Below, one piece after another: positions 34,479-43,962 of a stretch of 64,000 bases of DNA; the stretch's first letter is position 1; every line of letters begins with the position of its first letter. The notes below the pieces were generated by a model, which made no database searches, was not told the DNA's origin, and was given only the letters and a program-made list of their open reading frames with translations. Where the stretch lies: assembly GCF_032401055.1 (NCBI RefSeq), contig NZ_CP135529.1, forward strand, positions 3,160,501 through 3,224,500, in the 5' to 3' direction. The stretch is from Tardiphaga sp. 709 (GTDB taxonomy: Bacteria; Pseudomonadota; Alphaproteobacteria; Rhizobiales; Xanthobacteraceae). A program made the translations under genes and the position numbers.

Positions 34479-36140
34479 TCACTCAGCCGGCTGCAGCGTG
34501 GCGCCGGGGCTCGATAGCACGCCCTCTTCCGCCTCGCCGACGCGCACGGTCATCCACAAATTCCAGGCCATGATCAGCGCGCCGATCAGGAACAGACCGC
34601 CGCCCGCGGCGCGGATGATGTAGAACGGGTGCATCGCCTCGACGCTTTCGATGAAGGAATATTCGAGGAAGCCGAGCGACGTGTAGGCGCGCCACATCAG
34701 ACCCTGCAGGATGCCCGACACCCACATCGCCGAGATGTAGAGAACGATGCCGAGCGTCGCGATCCAGAAATGCCACTCCACCAGCTTCAGGCTGTAGAGC
34801 CCTTTGCGATTCCACAGCCACGGCACCAGGCAATAGAGTGCGCCGAAGGAGACGAAGCCGACCCAGCCCAGCGCGCCGGAATGCACGTGACCGATGGTCC
34901 AGTCGGTATAGTGGCTGAGCGAATTGACGACCTTGATGGACATCAGCGGACCTTCGAAGGTCGCCATGCCGTAGAACGCCACCGACACCACCAGCATGCG
35001 GAGCACCGGATCGGTGCGCAGCTTGTCCCACGCGCCGGACAGCGTCATCAGGCCGTTGATCATGCCACCCCAGGAGGGCATCCACAGCATGATCGAGAAG
35101 GTCATGCCGAGCGTCTGCGTCCAGTCGGGCAGCGCCGAATAGTGCAGGTGATGCGGACCGGCCCAGATATAGAGGAAGATGATCGCCCAGAAATGCACGA
35201 TCGAGAGCCGATAGGAATAGACCGGCCGCTCCGCGCGTTTCGGGATGAAGTAATACATGATGGCGAGGAAGCCGGCGGTGAGGAAGAAGCCCACCGCATT
35301 GTGGCCGTACCACCACTGGAACATGGCATCCTGCACGCCGGCCCAGGCGACATAGGACTTGGAGCCGAAGACCGAGACGGGCAGCGCCGGGTTATTGCCG
35401 AGATGCAGCACCGCGATGGTGATGATGAAGGCGAGATAGAACCAGTTGGCGACGAAGATATGCGGCTCCTTGCGCTTCACGAGCGTCATCAGGAACACCA
35501 GCAGATAGGTCACCCAGACGATGGTCAGCCAGAGATCGGCATACCATTCCGGTTCGGCATATTCCTTCGATTGCGTGACGCCGAGCAGATAGCCGGTGCC
35601 GGCAATGACGATGAAGAAATTATAGCCGAGCACCACGAACCACGGCGCAAGATCGCCGGCGAGACGGGTACGGCAGGTCTTCTGCACCACATAGAACGAC
35701 GTCGCGATCAGCACGTTGCCGCCGAAGGCGAACACCACCGCCGAGGTATGCAGCGGCCGCAGCCGGCCGAACGAGGTCCAGGGCAGATTGAAGTTCAGAT
35801 CGGGCCATGCGAGCTGCAAGGCGATCAGCAGGCCCACGGTGAAGCCGGCAATGCCCCAGAACACGGAGGCCACCGCGGCGAACTTGATCGGCCCGAAATT
35901 GTAATTCGGCCGCCCGTCGATTTCCTGCGGCGGCAATGCGCCACGCTCGAAGTAACGGTTGAGGATGACGAATATGGCAGCCAGGCTGGCGAAGCCGGCC
36001 AGCGTCATGTGGAAGGCGTAGGCCGTATCTTCCGCTTTTGCCGCTGCGATGATGGAAAGAAATACGGTGGCTGCGAGGATCACGGTCAGACCGGCCTCGC
36101 CAATCGTCATCCACTTCACGCTGTCAGTCTGGTTCGTCAT
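34479..36140 (-). CDS. ccoN: cbb3 cytochrome c oxidase catalytic subunit CcoN
   Basis: 553 aa from ATG at 36140 ([17 protein letters not shown]). A 12-helix haem-copper oxidase core: the haem/copper ligands lie in [37 protein letters not shown] and [17 protein letters not shown]. It reduces O2 to water with high affinity and pumps protons, for respiration at very low oxygen. First gene of ccoNOQP; a perfect FixK/FNR box is 54 bp upstream of this start. Confidence 0.97.
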   Translation of the reverse strand: MTNQTDSVKWMTIGEAGLTVILAATVFLSIIAAAKAEDTAYAFHMTLAGFASLAAIFVILNRYFERGALPPQEIDGRPNYNFGPIKFAAVASVFWGIAGFTVGLLIALQLAWPDLNFNLPWTSFGRLRPLHTSAVVFAFGGNVLIATSFYVVQKTCRTRLAGDLAPWFVVLGYNFFIVIAGTGYLLGVTQSKEYAEPEWYADLWLTIVWVTYLLVFLMTLVKRKEPHIFVANWFYLAFIITIAVLHLGNNPALPVSVFGSKSYVAWAGVQDAMFQWWYGHNAVGFFLTAGFLAIMYYFIPKRAERPVYSYRLSIVHFWAIIFLYIWAGPHHLHYSALPDWTQTLGMTFSIMLWMPSWGGMINGLMTLSGAWDKLRTDPVLRMLVVSVAFYGMATFEGPLMSIKVVNSLSHYTDWTIGHVHSGALGWVGFVSFGALYCLVPWLWNRKGLYSLKLVEWHFWIATLGIVLYISAMWVSGILQGLMWRAYTSLGFLEYSFIESVEAMHPFYIIRAAGGGLFLIGALIMAWNLWMTVRVGEAEEGVLSSPGATLQPAE

Positions 36141-36193
36141 GATGATTCTTTCCCGAGCACGCACCCATCAATCACGGCGCTGCGCTCAGTGAA

Positions 36194-36207
36194 TTGATTG
36201 AAATCAA
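36194..36207. promoter_or_regulatory. FixK/FNR box upstream of ccoN
   Basis: TTGATTGAAATCAA, a perfect TTGAT-N4-ATCAA palindrome, 53 bp before the ccoN start codon. It is expected to drive low-oxygen induction of ccoNOQP. Confidence 0.92.
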
Positions 36208-36244
36208 AGTTCGGGGGAAGCTCGCTTGCTGGCTGCGCGCGTCG

Positions 36245-36955
36245 TCAGGCCAGAGCGGGAGCCGCGACGGATTCGGTATCCAGCAGCCGGATGCGGCCCG
36301 GGAGAATCTCGATCGTGCCGCGGCGTTCGAGCTTGGCCAGCGTGCGGCACACGGTCTCGACGGTGAGGCCGAGATGGTCGGCGATATCGCGTCGGCTCAT
36401 CGGCACCGGCAGCGGATCGACATCGCGGCCGAGCCGTACCAGCCGGTCGCGCCAGTACGTCAGGAACACGATAAGCTTCTCTTCCGCTGCACGGCGGCCC
36501 AGTGAGAACATCTTGTCATGTGCGTCGGCGATCTCGGCCGCCATCAGCGCGACGATCTCGTTCAGCACATAGGGCCGGTGACTGGCGAATTGCGAGAATT
36601 TCTCGCGCGGGATTTCCCAGACCAGTGCTGGCCCGATGGCAGCGGCGGACACGTCATGACGCCCCTGCGTGGCGATCTCGAGGATATCACCGGGCAGCGC
36701 GAAACCGGTGATCTGGCGGCGATTATCGAGTTCGGTCCGGTAAAGACAGACCACGCCTTCGACCACGCTGAAGCACTTGCCGGCCGGTGCGCCCTGCGTG
36801 AACAGGACATCCTGCGAGGTGTAGGGCACCCGCTCGCCCAAGGCCATCAACTGGCGCAGATCGGCCGCGCCAAGGTGAGACAGGAAGCCGCCCGGCTGTG
36901 TGGCCGCATTCGCACAAGGCGCCGCGAACGACGATGCAGCCATCAGCTTTGTCAT
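36245..36955 (-). CDS. CRP/FNR-family regulator, FixK-like, without the Fe-S cysteine set
   Basis: 236 aa from ATG at 36955 (MTKLMAASSFAAPCANA). The cNMP-like barrel (about 25-140), dimer helix, and winged helix with SRRDIADHLGLTVETVCRTLAKLERRG follow. Recognition residues Glu200 and Arg204 predict binding to TTGAT half-sites. FNR needs three clustered N-terminal cysteines; only Cys14 is there, so this is FixK-like rather than a direct oxygen sensor. Cys203 sits inside the recognition helix. An upstream in-frame ATG at 37027 is excluded because it is part of the FixK box. Located between ccoN and an ATP-grasp gene. Confidence 0.9.
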   Translation of the reverse strand: MTKLMAASSFAAPCANAATQPGGFLSHLGAADLRQLMALGERVPYTSQDVLFTQGAPAGKCFSVVEGVVCLYRTELDNRRQITGFALPGDILEIATQGRHDVSAAAIGPALVWEIPREKFSQFASHRPYVLNEIVALMAAEIADAHDKMFSLGRRAAEEKLIVFLTYWRDRLVRLGRDVDPLPVPMSRRDIADHLGLTVETVCRTLAKLERRGTIEILPGRIRLLDTESVAAPALA

Positions 36956-37026
36956 GCGCTTCCCGGTTTCTTTGGCCTCGCAGGGGTGCGGGGCACCTTG
37001 GGATAGCCGGATCCGCGCGGCCCACA

Positions 37027-37040
37027 TTGATACACATCAA
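37027..37040. promoter_or_regulatory. FixK/FNR box upstream of the FixK-like gene
   Basis: TTGATACACATCAA, a perfect TTGAT-N4-ATCAA palindrome, 71 bp before the regulator's ATG at 36955. It indicates autoregulation or control by another FNR/FixK protein. Confidence 0.9.
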
Positions 37041-37058
37041 TCCGTGCGGCCCTCGAAG

Positions 37059-38318
37059 TCAGAACGCCTCGCTTTCGATCGTCGCAACCGTTCTGGCGTC
37101 AAGCAGATGCTGGCCCCAGCCGCGTTTCGCCAGCACATGCGACAGCCCCGGCGATACCAGCAGCAACACCGCGGTCATGACCAACGGCACGGCGCTGAGC
37201 CAATCCATGCGCACCGGCGTGAGTTCTTCCGTACTGCCGACATAGTCGCCGCCTCGGCACCAGATATCGCGGCAGATGCGCAGCAGGCCGCGCCTGCTGC
37301 CGCCGCGTTGCGCACTACCGAGCAGTACCTGTATGGCCTGATGCGTGACCACGCCCTCGCGCGTTGCCGGTGCGACCTCTGGCGTCTCGCCCAGCGAGAT
37401 ACGCAGCAATAGATCGACCAGGTCGATGCCGGCGAGCCAGGCGGCCATCGGCTCCACCAGCCGCGGATTGCAGTCGATATAGAATGGCCCGCTGTCATCG
37501 TCCGGCATGATGAAGTCGATCGACAGCGCGCCGTGCCAGGCGAGATGCCTACCAATGGCCGCGAGATCGTCACGCACGCGGTCGCGTCGCACGCCGCGCT
37601 TGATGGCATCGCCGCCGCCGGCGCCCTCCATGATCTGCCGAGTGGCGTGAAAGCCGACCAACTCACCGCGGCAGAACACGCCCTGCGCCTTCTCGGTCGC
37701 GCCCGCGACCCGGGCCTGCACAAGCACCTCGCCGGCAAAGCCGTTGCCGGCCTCAAGCTCTCTCATTGCCAGCGCGAGGTCGGCGTCGTCACGCACCACC
37801 CAGACGCCGCGGCTGGCGGTGCCGATCGTCGTCTTGATGACGCAGGGAAAGCGGACCGCGGCGCGCAGCGCATCAGCGCCGGCGACGATCCGCGTCTCGG
37901 GCTGCGGCAATCCAAGCTCACTGAGCATGCGGCTGAAACCGGCCTTGCTATGCGCCGCCCGATAGCTCGCGAAGGACGGCAACGCCAGACCGGCCAGCGG
38001 TATCAACCGTTCCTGCACTCTGGCGAACAGGAAGCCCTGTTCGTGGATCGGCAGCAGCACGTCGTAGTCACCTGTCGCCAACAGGTTTTCGATGAACCGC
38101 AGGAAGCCCAGGGGATTTTCCCGCATTCCCGGGCAGCGATGATATGTCCGGACAAATCGCGAGAACCGCGCCAGCCCGGCACCAGCAGGATCGCAGACAT
38201 CCACCACATGGCCAGCGAGACCGAGCACGGTGACCGCTTCCCGAGCGGAGGTGCTGGTGCCTTCCGACAGCAGGATGCGCAGCGGCTTAAAATTCGGGCG
38301 GCTCGTCGTCATGCTCAA
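37059..38318 (-). CDS. ATP-grasp domain protein (carboxylate-amine or carboxylate-thiol ligase type)
   Basis: 419 aa. An N-terminal pre-ATP-grasp domain (ILLSEGTSTSAREAVTVLGLAGHVVDVCD), then the ATP-grasp fold: the lysine in CVIKTTIGTASRGV, GEVLVQARVAG, and the metal-binding end FYIDCNPRLVEP. Such enzymes join a carboxylate to an amine or thiol, via an acyl phosphate. The C-terminus carries an extra about 110 residues, including a hydrophobic stretch (WLSAVPLVMTAVLLLVSPGL) that may be a membrane helix. No substrate can be inferred. It ends 19 bp before the FixK box and is transcribed toward it. Confidence 0.85.
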   Translation of the reverse strand: MSMTTSRPNFKPLRILLSEGTSTSAREAVTVLGLAGHVVDVCDPAGAGLARFSRFVRTYHRCPGMRENPLGFLRFIENLLATGDYDVLLPIHEQGFLFARVQERLIPLAGLALPSFASYRAAHSKAGFSRMLSELGLPQPETRIVAGADALRAAVRFPCVIKTTIGTASRGVWVVRDDADLALAMRELEAGNGFAGEVLVQARVAGATEKAQGVFCRGELVGFHATRQIMEGAGGGDAIKRGVRRDRVRDDLAAIGRHLAWHGALSIDFIMPDDDSGPFYIDCNPRLVEPMAAWLAGIDLVDLLLRISLGETPEVAPATREGVVTHQAIQVLLGSAQRGGSRRGLLRICRDIWCRGGDYVGSTEELTPVRMDWLSAVPLVMTAVLLLVSPGLSHVLAKRGWGQHLLDARTVATIESEAF

Positions 38319-38488
38319 TCATGTCGCATTCTCGGGTCACCGTCGCGCGTCCGGAGGCCGCCCTGCACGGGCCGCAACACCTGCATGTCGCGGCGCTCAT
38401 GGACATTAACCTGCTGCGAACGTAGGCATAGCGCATCTTTTCGAGGCTGCAAAAAAGCGGCCGTCAGCCGCCCTGGGTGGAAACGCAT

Positions 38489-39703
38489 ATGGTCGACATT
38501 CCGGCCTCGACCTCGCATCTCGCGTCGCGCGATCACATCCCTTCGGCGACGCGGACACTGACGGCGATTTCCACTGCGCATTGGGTCAGTCACTTCCACA
38601 TCTTCGTACTGCCGATGCTGTTCCCGTTCCTGAAGGACCGGCTCGGCGTTGGCTATATCGAACTTGGCTTCGCGCTGACCACCTTTGCCGTCGTCTCCGG
38701 CCTCACGCAGGCGCCGATCGGCTACCTCGTCGACCGCATCGGCGCGCGCAAGATCCTGATCCTCGGCGTCATGCTGGGCGGCTGTGCGCTGATCACGCTC
38801 GGCCTGTTGCTGAGCTATCCCGCCCTGATCGTCTGCGCTGCGCTGCTTGGCCTCGCCAACAGCGTCTATCATCCGGCCGACTACGCCATCCTCGCCGCAC
38901 ATATGGACGAGTCGAAGATGGGCCGCGCATTCTCGATCCATACCTTTGCCGGCTTTGTCGGTGGCGCGGTCGCGCCTCCCCTGATGGCGGCACTGCTGGT
39001 CGGTATCGGTGGCCAGGGCGCGCTGATCGTCGCGGGCGCCATTGGCGTGGCCATCGCGCTGATGCTCATCGTGGTCGGCATTCCCGATGCTGGCGCCATG
39101 GCGGATGGCGATGACGCCAAAAATGCAGAAGCTCCCAAGGTCAGCATGATGACCCCCGCGATCCTGATGCTGACGCTGTTCTTCACGCTGCTGTCGCTGT
39201 CGCAGAACGGCATCAACAGCTTTGGCATCGTCGCGCTGATGAACGGCTACGGCACATCGCTGTCATCGGCGAATATCGCGCTCACCGCTTTTCTCGCGGC
39301 CAGCGCCGTCGGCGTGCTTGCCGGCGGCTGGCTGGCTGATCGGACCAGACACCACAACCGCGTCGCCGCCGTGTGTTTCACGATCAATGCCGCCATCATC
39401 TGTGCCATCGCGGTGTTCACGCTGCCGACGCCGGTGATCGTCGCGGCCATGACCACCGCGGGTTTCCTCGGCGGCGTGCTGACACCGTCGCGCGACATGC
39501 TGGTGCGCGAAGCTGCCCCTCCCGGCGCTGCCGGCCGCGCCTTCGGCATCGTCTCCACCGGCTTCAATTTCGGCGGCATCATCAGCCCCATCCTGTTCGG
39601 CTGGTTCATGGACCACGCACTGCCGCATTGGGTGTTCGGCGCCTCGGCCTGCTTTATGGCCGCGACAGTGCTGCTGGCGCTGGTATCGGAACGCAAGCGG
39701 TAA
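38489..39703 (+). CDS. Major facilitator superfamily transporter
   Basis: 404 aa from ATG at 38489 (a GTG at 38477 is an alternative; GGGTGG precedes the ATG). Twelve hydrophobic segments; the MFS loop motif between helices 2 and 3 is DRIGARKILILG, and WLADRTRHHNRVA is its counterpart in the second half. The N-terminal HWVSHFHIFVLPMLFPFLKD resembles fosmidomycin-resistance-like and sugar-phosphate-type antiporters. Substrate unknown. Divergent from the ATP-grasp gene with 170 bp between. Confidence 0.88.
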   Translation: MVDIPASTSHLASRDHIPSATRTLTAISTAHWVSHFHIFVLPMLFPFLKDRLGVGYIELGFALTTFAVVSGLTQAPIGYLVDRIGARKILILGVMLGGCALITLGLLLSYPALIVCAALLGLANSVYHPADYAILAAHMDESKMGRAFSIHTFAGFVGGAVAPPLMAALLVGIGGQGALIVAGAIGVAIALMLIVVGIPDAGAMADGDDAKNAEAPKVSMMTPAILMLTLFFTLLSLSQNGINSFGIVALMNGYGTSLSSANIALTAFLAASAVGVLAGGWLADRTRHHNRVAAVCFTINAAIICAIAVFTLPTPVIVAAMTTAGFLGGVLTPSRDMLVREAAPPGAAGRAFGIVSTGFNFGGIISPILFGWFMDHALPHWVFGASACFMAATVLLALVSERKR

Positions 39704-39751
39704 CGCTGGCGCCATCGCGCAGGCGATGTGCTTCTGCTATGCTCGCGCGGC

Positions 39752-40405
39752 ATGCTCACGGTTCGCCATCTCACCAAATCCTATCGTTCAGCCCAGGAAC
39801 AGGTCGCCGTTCTGCGCGGCGTCGATCTCAGCGTTGCCGCCGGCGAGAGCGTGGCGCTGACCGGCGAATCCGGCAGCGGCAAGAGCACGCTACTGCATCT
39901 GATCGCCGGCCTCGATGAAGCCGACAGCGGCGAGATCCAACTCGGCGACATCGTTGTCACTGGCCTCCATGATTCCGCCCGCGCTGCGCTGCGCCGCGAC
40001 CGGCTCGGCCTCGTGTTCCAGCAGTTCAACCTGATCCCGTCGCTCTCGGTGGCGGACAATCTGGCGTTCCAGTCGCGCATCGCCGGCAAGCACGACGCAG
40101 CCTGGCAGCGCGAACTCACCGAGCGCCTCGGCCTCGGCGCGCTGCTCAAACGCTATCCCGAACAGCTCTCCGGCGGCCAGCAGCAGCGCGTCGCCATCGG
40201 CCGCGCGCTGGCCTCGAAGCCGCAGCTGCTGCTCGCCGATGAACCCACCGGCAATCTCGACGAAGACACCGCCGACGACGTTCTAAAACTGGCGCGCGAT
40301 CTCGTAGCACGTACCGGCTGCGGCTTCCTGATGGTAACCCACAGCGAGCGTCTCGCCGCCACGCTGGATCGTCATGTTCATCTCCATGCGGGATTGATCG
40401 CGTGA
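39752..40405 (+). CDS. ABC transporter ATPase, MacB/LolD-type
   Basis: 217 aa from ATG at 39752 (MLTVRHLTKSYRSAQEQ). Walker A GESGSGKST, Q-loop VFQQFNLIPSLSV, signature LSGGQQQRVAIGRAL and Walker B LLLADEPTGNLDEDT are all of the LolD/MacB class, which energises lipoprotein or peptide movement rather than import. Its stop overlaps the permease GTG start, so the two are coupled. Confidence 0.93.
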   Translation: MLTVRHLTKSYRSAQEQVAVLRGVDLSVAAGESVALTGESGSGKSTLLHLIAGLDEADSGEIQLGDIVVTGLHDSARAALRRDRLGLVFQQFNLIPSLSVADNLAFQSRIAGKHDAAWQRELTERLGLGALLKRYPEQLSGGQQQRVAIGRALASKPQLLLADEPTGNLDEDTADDVLKLARDLVARTGCGFLMVTHSERLAATLDRHVHLHAGLIA

Positions 40406-42864
40406 GACGCGCGCTCTGGATCCTTGCGGTGCTGCTCAGCCACTGGCGCCGGCATCCGATGCAGTTCACGACGCTCCTGATCGGCCTGATCGCCGCCACC
40501 GCATTGTGGAGCGGCGTACAGGCGCTCAACCAGCAGGCGCGCACCAGCTATGACCGCGCCGCCGCGGCCTTCGGCGGAACGCGCATGCCGATGCTGGTCG
40601 CAACCAATGGCGGCGCGTTTTCGCAACAGCTCTTTGTCGATCTCCGCCGCGCCGGCTGGCCGGTCTCGCCTGTTGTCGAAGGCCGCGTGCAAATCGGCGG
40701 CCGCTCGGTGCGCCTGCTCGGCATCGAGCCGGTGACCATGCCGGTCGAAGCCAGCGCTGCGACGGAGATCGGCAGGACCGGCGTGCAGGCGTTTCTGACG
40801 CCGCCCGGTCAGGCGCTGATTGCGCCGGAAACACTGGCGAGCCTTGGCCTTACTGAGAGTGCGACGCCTGCGCTCAATGACGGAGCCCTGCTGCCGCCGC
40901 TGAAACTGCAGCCGCAGCTCGCACCCGGCGTGCTGGTGGTCGATATCGGCATCGCGCAGAAACTGCTGAAGATGCCGGATCAGATTTCGCGCCTGCTGAT
41001 CGGCAGCGCCAAAAGCCCCCGCGCATCGCTCGGCAGCGTTGCCGGCGATCAGTTGCTGATGGTGCAGCCCGATGCCGAGACAGACCTCGAACGCCTCACC
41101 GACAGTTTCCATCTCAATCTCACCGCCTTCGGCCTGCTGTCCTTCTTCGTCGGGCTGTTCATCGTCAATTCCGCCATCGGCCTCGGCTTCGAACAGCGCC
41201 TGCCGATGCTGCGCACCTTGCGTGCCTGCGGCGTCTCGGCGCGGCAGCTCAACAGTGTGCTGATCCTCGAACTCGTCAGCCTCGCACTGATCGCCGGCGT
41301 TATCGGTCTCGTCTGCGGCTATTTCATCGCCGCATCGCTGCTGACCGATGTTGCGGCCAGCTTGCGCGGGCTCTATGGCGCGCAAATCCCGGGGCAACTC
41401 ACACTGAAGCCCGAATGGTGGTTCGCCGGTCTCGCGATTTCCATCATCGGCGCGCTGCTGGCCGCGACATCGAGCCTGCTGAAAGCTGTCCGCCTCCCCT
41501 TGCTCGCCACCGCACAGCCTTATGCCTGGCAACAGACACAGCGTCGCTGGCTGCGGCTGCAAGGCGCGGGCGCATTGCTCGTATTCATCGCTGCCGGGCT
41601 CGCGCTCTGGCTTGGCGACTCACTGATTGCCGGCTTCTTCGTGCTTGCCGCATTGCTGCTCGGCGCAGCGCTCGCATTGCCGGTCATCCTCGGCATCGTC
41701 CTTGCCGGCGGCGAACGCAGCACGCGACGGCCACTCGTCACATGGTTCTGGGCCGACAGCCGGCTGCAGCTTTCCGGCCTGTCGCTGGCGTTGATGGCGC
41801 TGCTGCTGGCGCTAGCCGTCAATGTCGGCGTCGGCACCATGGTGGAGAGTTTCAGCCGGACCTTTACGGGCTGGCTCGACGGGCGGCTGGCGTCCGAGAT
41901 CTATCTGAATGCGGCGAGCGAGAAGCAGGCGATCGAGATCAAGACCTGGTTGAAGACGCGCCCCGACGTGCAGGCAGTTCTGCCGGGCAGTCGCACCGAC
42001 CTGCAGTTCAACGGCGCACCCATCGAGCTTCTCGGCTTCGCCGATCACGCCACCTATCGCGATCAATGGCCGCTGCTGGATTCCACCCGCGATGCATGGG
42101 ATCGCGTACGCAGCAGCGACGGCGCACTCGTCAGCGAACAACTCTCGCTGCGGATGAAGCTCAAACTCGGCGACCGTCTGGACGTGCCGACGCCGAGCGG
42201 CACATGGCCGATGGACGTCGTTGCCGTGTATGCCGATTACGGCAATCCAAAAGGCCAGATCGGCGTGAACATCGATGCACTGGTCAAACATTTCCCTGAT
42301 ATTTCGCAAACCCGCATGGGCCTGCGCGTCGCCCCCGCGGCCGTGCCCGCGCTGATCGATGCCATCCGCGTGCGCTTCGGCCTCGACGGCCGCAACGTCG
42401 CCGATCAGACGACGGTGAAAACGGAATCGCTTGCAATCTTCAACCGCACCTTCGCGGTCACTGCAGCTCTCAATGCCTTTACGCTCGGCGTCGCAGGCGT
42501 CGCCTTGCTCACCAGCCTGCTCACATTGAGCAATTCGCGCCTGCCCCAACTGGCGCCGCTCTGGGCCATCGGCATCACGCGTCGCCGCCTTGCCGGCATC
42601 GAGCTGTTGAAGACGCTGTCGGTCGCCTTGATTACTTCACTGCTGGCGCTGCCGCTCGGCCTGCTGGTGGCATGGTGTCTGATCGCCATCGTCAATGTGA
42701 AGGCCTTCGGCTGGCGCCTGCCGTTCCATGTGTTTCCGCTGCAACTGGTCCAGTTGCTGGGCGTTGCCATGTTGGCGTCGCTGCTCGCAGCCTTGCTACC
42801 GATTCTGAAACTGCTGCGCATGCAGCCGGCTACACTGGTGAAGGTATTCGCCAATGAGCGCTAG
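40402..42864 (+). CDS. FtsX/LolE-family ABC permease, large
   Basis: 820 aa from GTG at 40402. It has two FtsX-type permease units: an N-terminal helix (about 15-35), periplasmic domain, three helices around 235-400, helices around 420-500, a second periplasmic domain (about 505-680) and three C-terminal helices (about 690-810). Single-polypeptide permeases of this double type occur with AttH-like proteins (AttFG in Agrobacterium as two genes, fused elsewhere). Its end overlaps the next gene by 11 bp. Probable role: a mechanotransmitting ABC system acting on the periplasm or outer membrane. Confidence 0.9.
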   Translation: MRRALWILAVLLSHWRRHPMQFTTLLIGLIAATALWSGVQALNQQARTSYDRAAAAFGGTRMPMLVATNGGAFSQQLFVDLRRAGWPVSPVVEGRVQIGGRSVRLLGIEPVTMPVEASAATEIGRTGVQAFLTPPGQALIAPETLASLGLTESATPALNDGALLPPLKLQPQLAPGVLVVDIGIAQKLLKMPDQISRLLIGSAKSPRASLGSVAGDQLLMVQPDAETDLERLTDSFHLNLTAFGLLSFFVGLFIVNSAIGLGFEQRLPMLRTLRACGVSARQLNSVLILELVSLALIAGVIGLVCGYFIAASLLTDVAASLRGLYGAQIPGQLTLKPEWWFAGLAISIIGALLAATSSLLKAVRLPLLATAQPYAWQQTQRRWLRLQGAGALLVFIAAGLALWLGDSLIAGFFVLAALLLGAALALPVILGIVLAGGERSTRRPLVTWFWADSRLQLSGLSLALMALLLALAVNVGVGTMVESFSRTFTGWLDGRLASEIYLNAASEKQAIEIKTWLKTRPDVQAVLPGSRTDLQFNGAPIELLGFADHATYRDQWPLLDSTRDAWDRVRSSDGALVSEQLSLRMKLKLGDRLDVPTPSGTWPMDVVAVYADYGNPKGQIGVNIDALVKHFPDISQTRMGLRVAPAAVPALIDAIRVRFGLDGRNVADQTTVKTESLAIFNRTFAVTAALNAFTLGVAGVALLTSLLTLSNSRLPQLAPLWAIGITRRRLAGIELLKTLSVALITSLLALPLGLLVAWCLIAIVNVKAFGWRLPFHVFPLQLVQLLGVAMLASLLAALLPILKLLRMQPATLVKVFANER

Positions 42865-43939
42865 CCTCATCACGCGTCGCAGTTTGATCGGCGGCATCGC
42901 ACTGTTCGGGCTCGGCGGTTCACGCGCATTCGCCCAGGGTTTCGCCGGCCTCGGCCGCGACGCCGAAGGTTTTGCCAGCGTTGTGCCCGGACGCACTCTC
43001 ACCTTTCCGGCCGATCACGGCCCGCATCCGGATTATCGCATCGAATGGTGGTACCTCACCGCCAATCTCACGGACGCATCGGGCAATGCCTATGGCGCGC
43101 AGTGGACGCTGTTTCGTCAGGCGATGGCGGTGGGCGCGCAAGGCGACGGCTGGGCAACACCGCAGATCTGGATGGGCCATGCGGCGGTGACATCGGCGAC
43201 TGCGCATCATGCGGCCGAGAATTTTGCCCGCGGCGGCATCGGTCAGGCCGGTGTCACGACAACACCGTTCCGTGCATGGATCGATGCGTGGGAAATGCGC
43301 GGGCTTGAGAACTTCGACGACAGGTCGGTTGCGCCGCTCGCTGTGTCGGCAGCGTCAGCGGATTTCAGCTACCGGCTACGGCTCGATGCAAAGCAGCCAC
43401 TCGTGCTGCAGGGCGAAAATGGTTTCAGCCGCAAATCCGAACGCGGCCAAGCATCGTATTACTACAGCCAGCCCTATTTCACCGCATCGGGCGTGCTGGC
43501 CATCGACGGCAAGGAGATCGCCGTCACCGGCCACGCCTGGATGGACAGGGAATATTCGAGCCAGCCGCTGGCTTCCGACCAGACCGGCTGGGACTGGTTC
43601 TCGCTACATCTGCCTGACAATGCGAAGCTGATGCTGTTTCGTCTCAGGCAGAAAGATGGCGCACATTATTTTGCCGGCAACTGGATCACCGCGGACGGAA
43701 AATCCGAACAGCTTGCCCCAGGCGCCATAGATATGACGCCGACAGTCATGACGGAGATCGCCGGCCGCAGGATCCCGACGTCATGGAAGGTATCGATCGC
43801 ATCGCGCGGATTGCAGATCGCGACCTCGCCGCTGAATTCCAAGAGCTGGATGACGACGAGCTTCCCGTATTGGGAAGGGCCGGTGAGCTTCACCGGCAGT
43901 CACAGCGGTACGGGCTATCTGGAAATGACGGGGTATTGA
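42854..43939 (+). CDS. AttH/CrtC-like secreted lipocalin-fold protein
   Basis: 361 aa. The N-terminus LITRRSLIGGIALFGLGG ending SRAFA-Q has a twin-arginine motif and a hydrophobic core, so it is probably exported by Tat. The mature part has the AttH/carotenoid-1,2-hydratase-like signatures DYRIEWWYLTANL, GYHA-like GHAWMDREYSSQPL, and WDWFSLHLPDN. The activity of these proteins is not established. The gene overlaps the permease by 11 bp, forming a three-gene unit ATPase-permease-AttH. Confidence 0.88.
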   Translation: MSASLITRRSLIGGIALFGLGGSRAFAQGFAGLGRDAEGFASVVPGRTLTFPADHGPHPDYRIEWWYLTANLTDASGNAYGAQWTLFRQAMAVGAQGDGWATPQIWMGHAAVTSATAHHAAENFARGGIGQAGVTTTPFRAWIDAWEMRGLENFDDRSVAPLAVSAASADFSYRLRLDAKQPLVLQGENGFSRKSERGQASYYYSQPYFTASGVLAIDGKEIAVTGHAWMDREYSSQPLASDQTGWDWFSLHLPDNAKLMLFRLRQKDGAHYFAGNWITADGKSEQLAPGAIDMTPTVMTEIAGRRIPTSWKVSIASRGLQIATSPLNSKSWMTTSFPYWEGPVSFTGSHSGTGYLEMTGY

Positions 43940-43962
43940 GGGTCAACGCCCACCAACCACGC

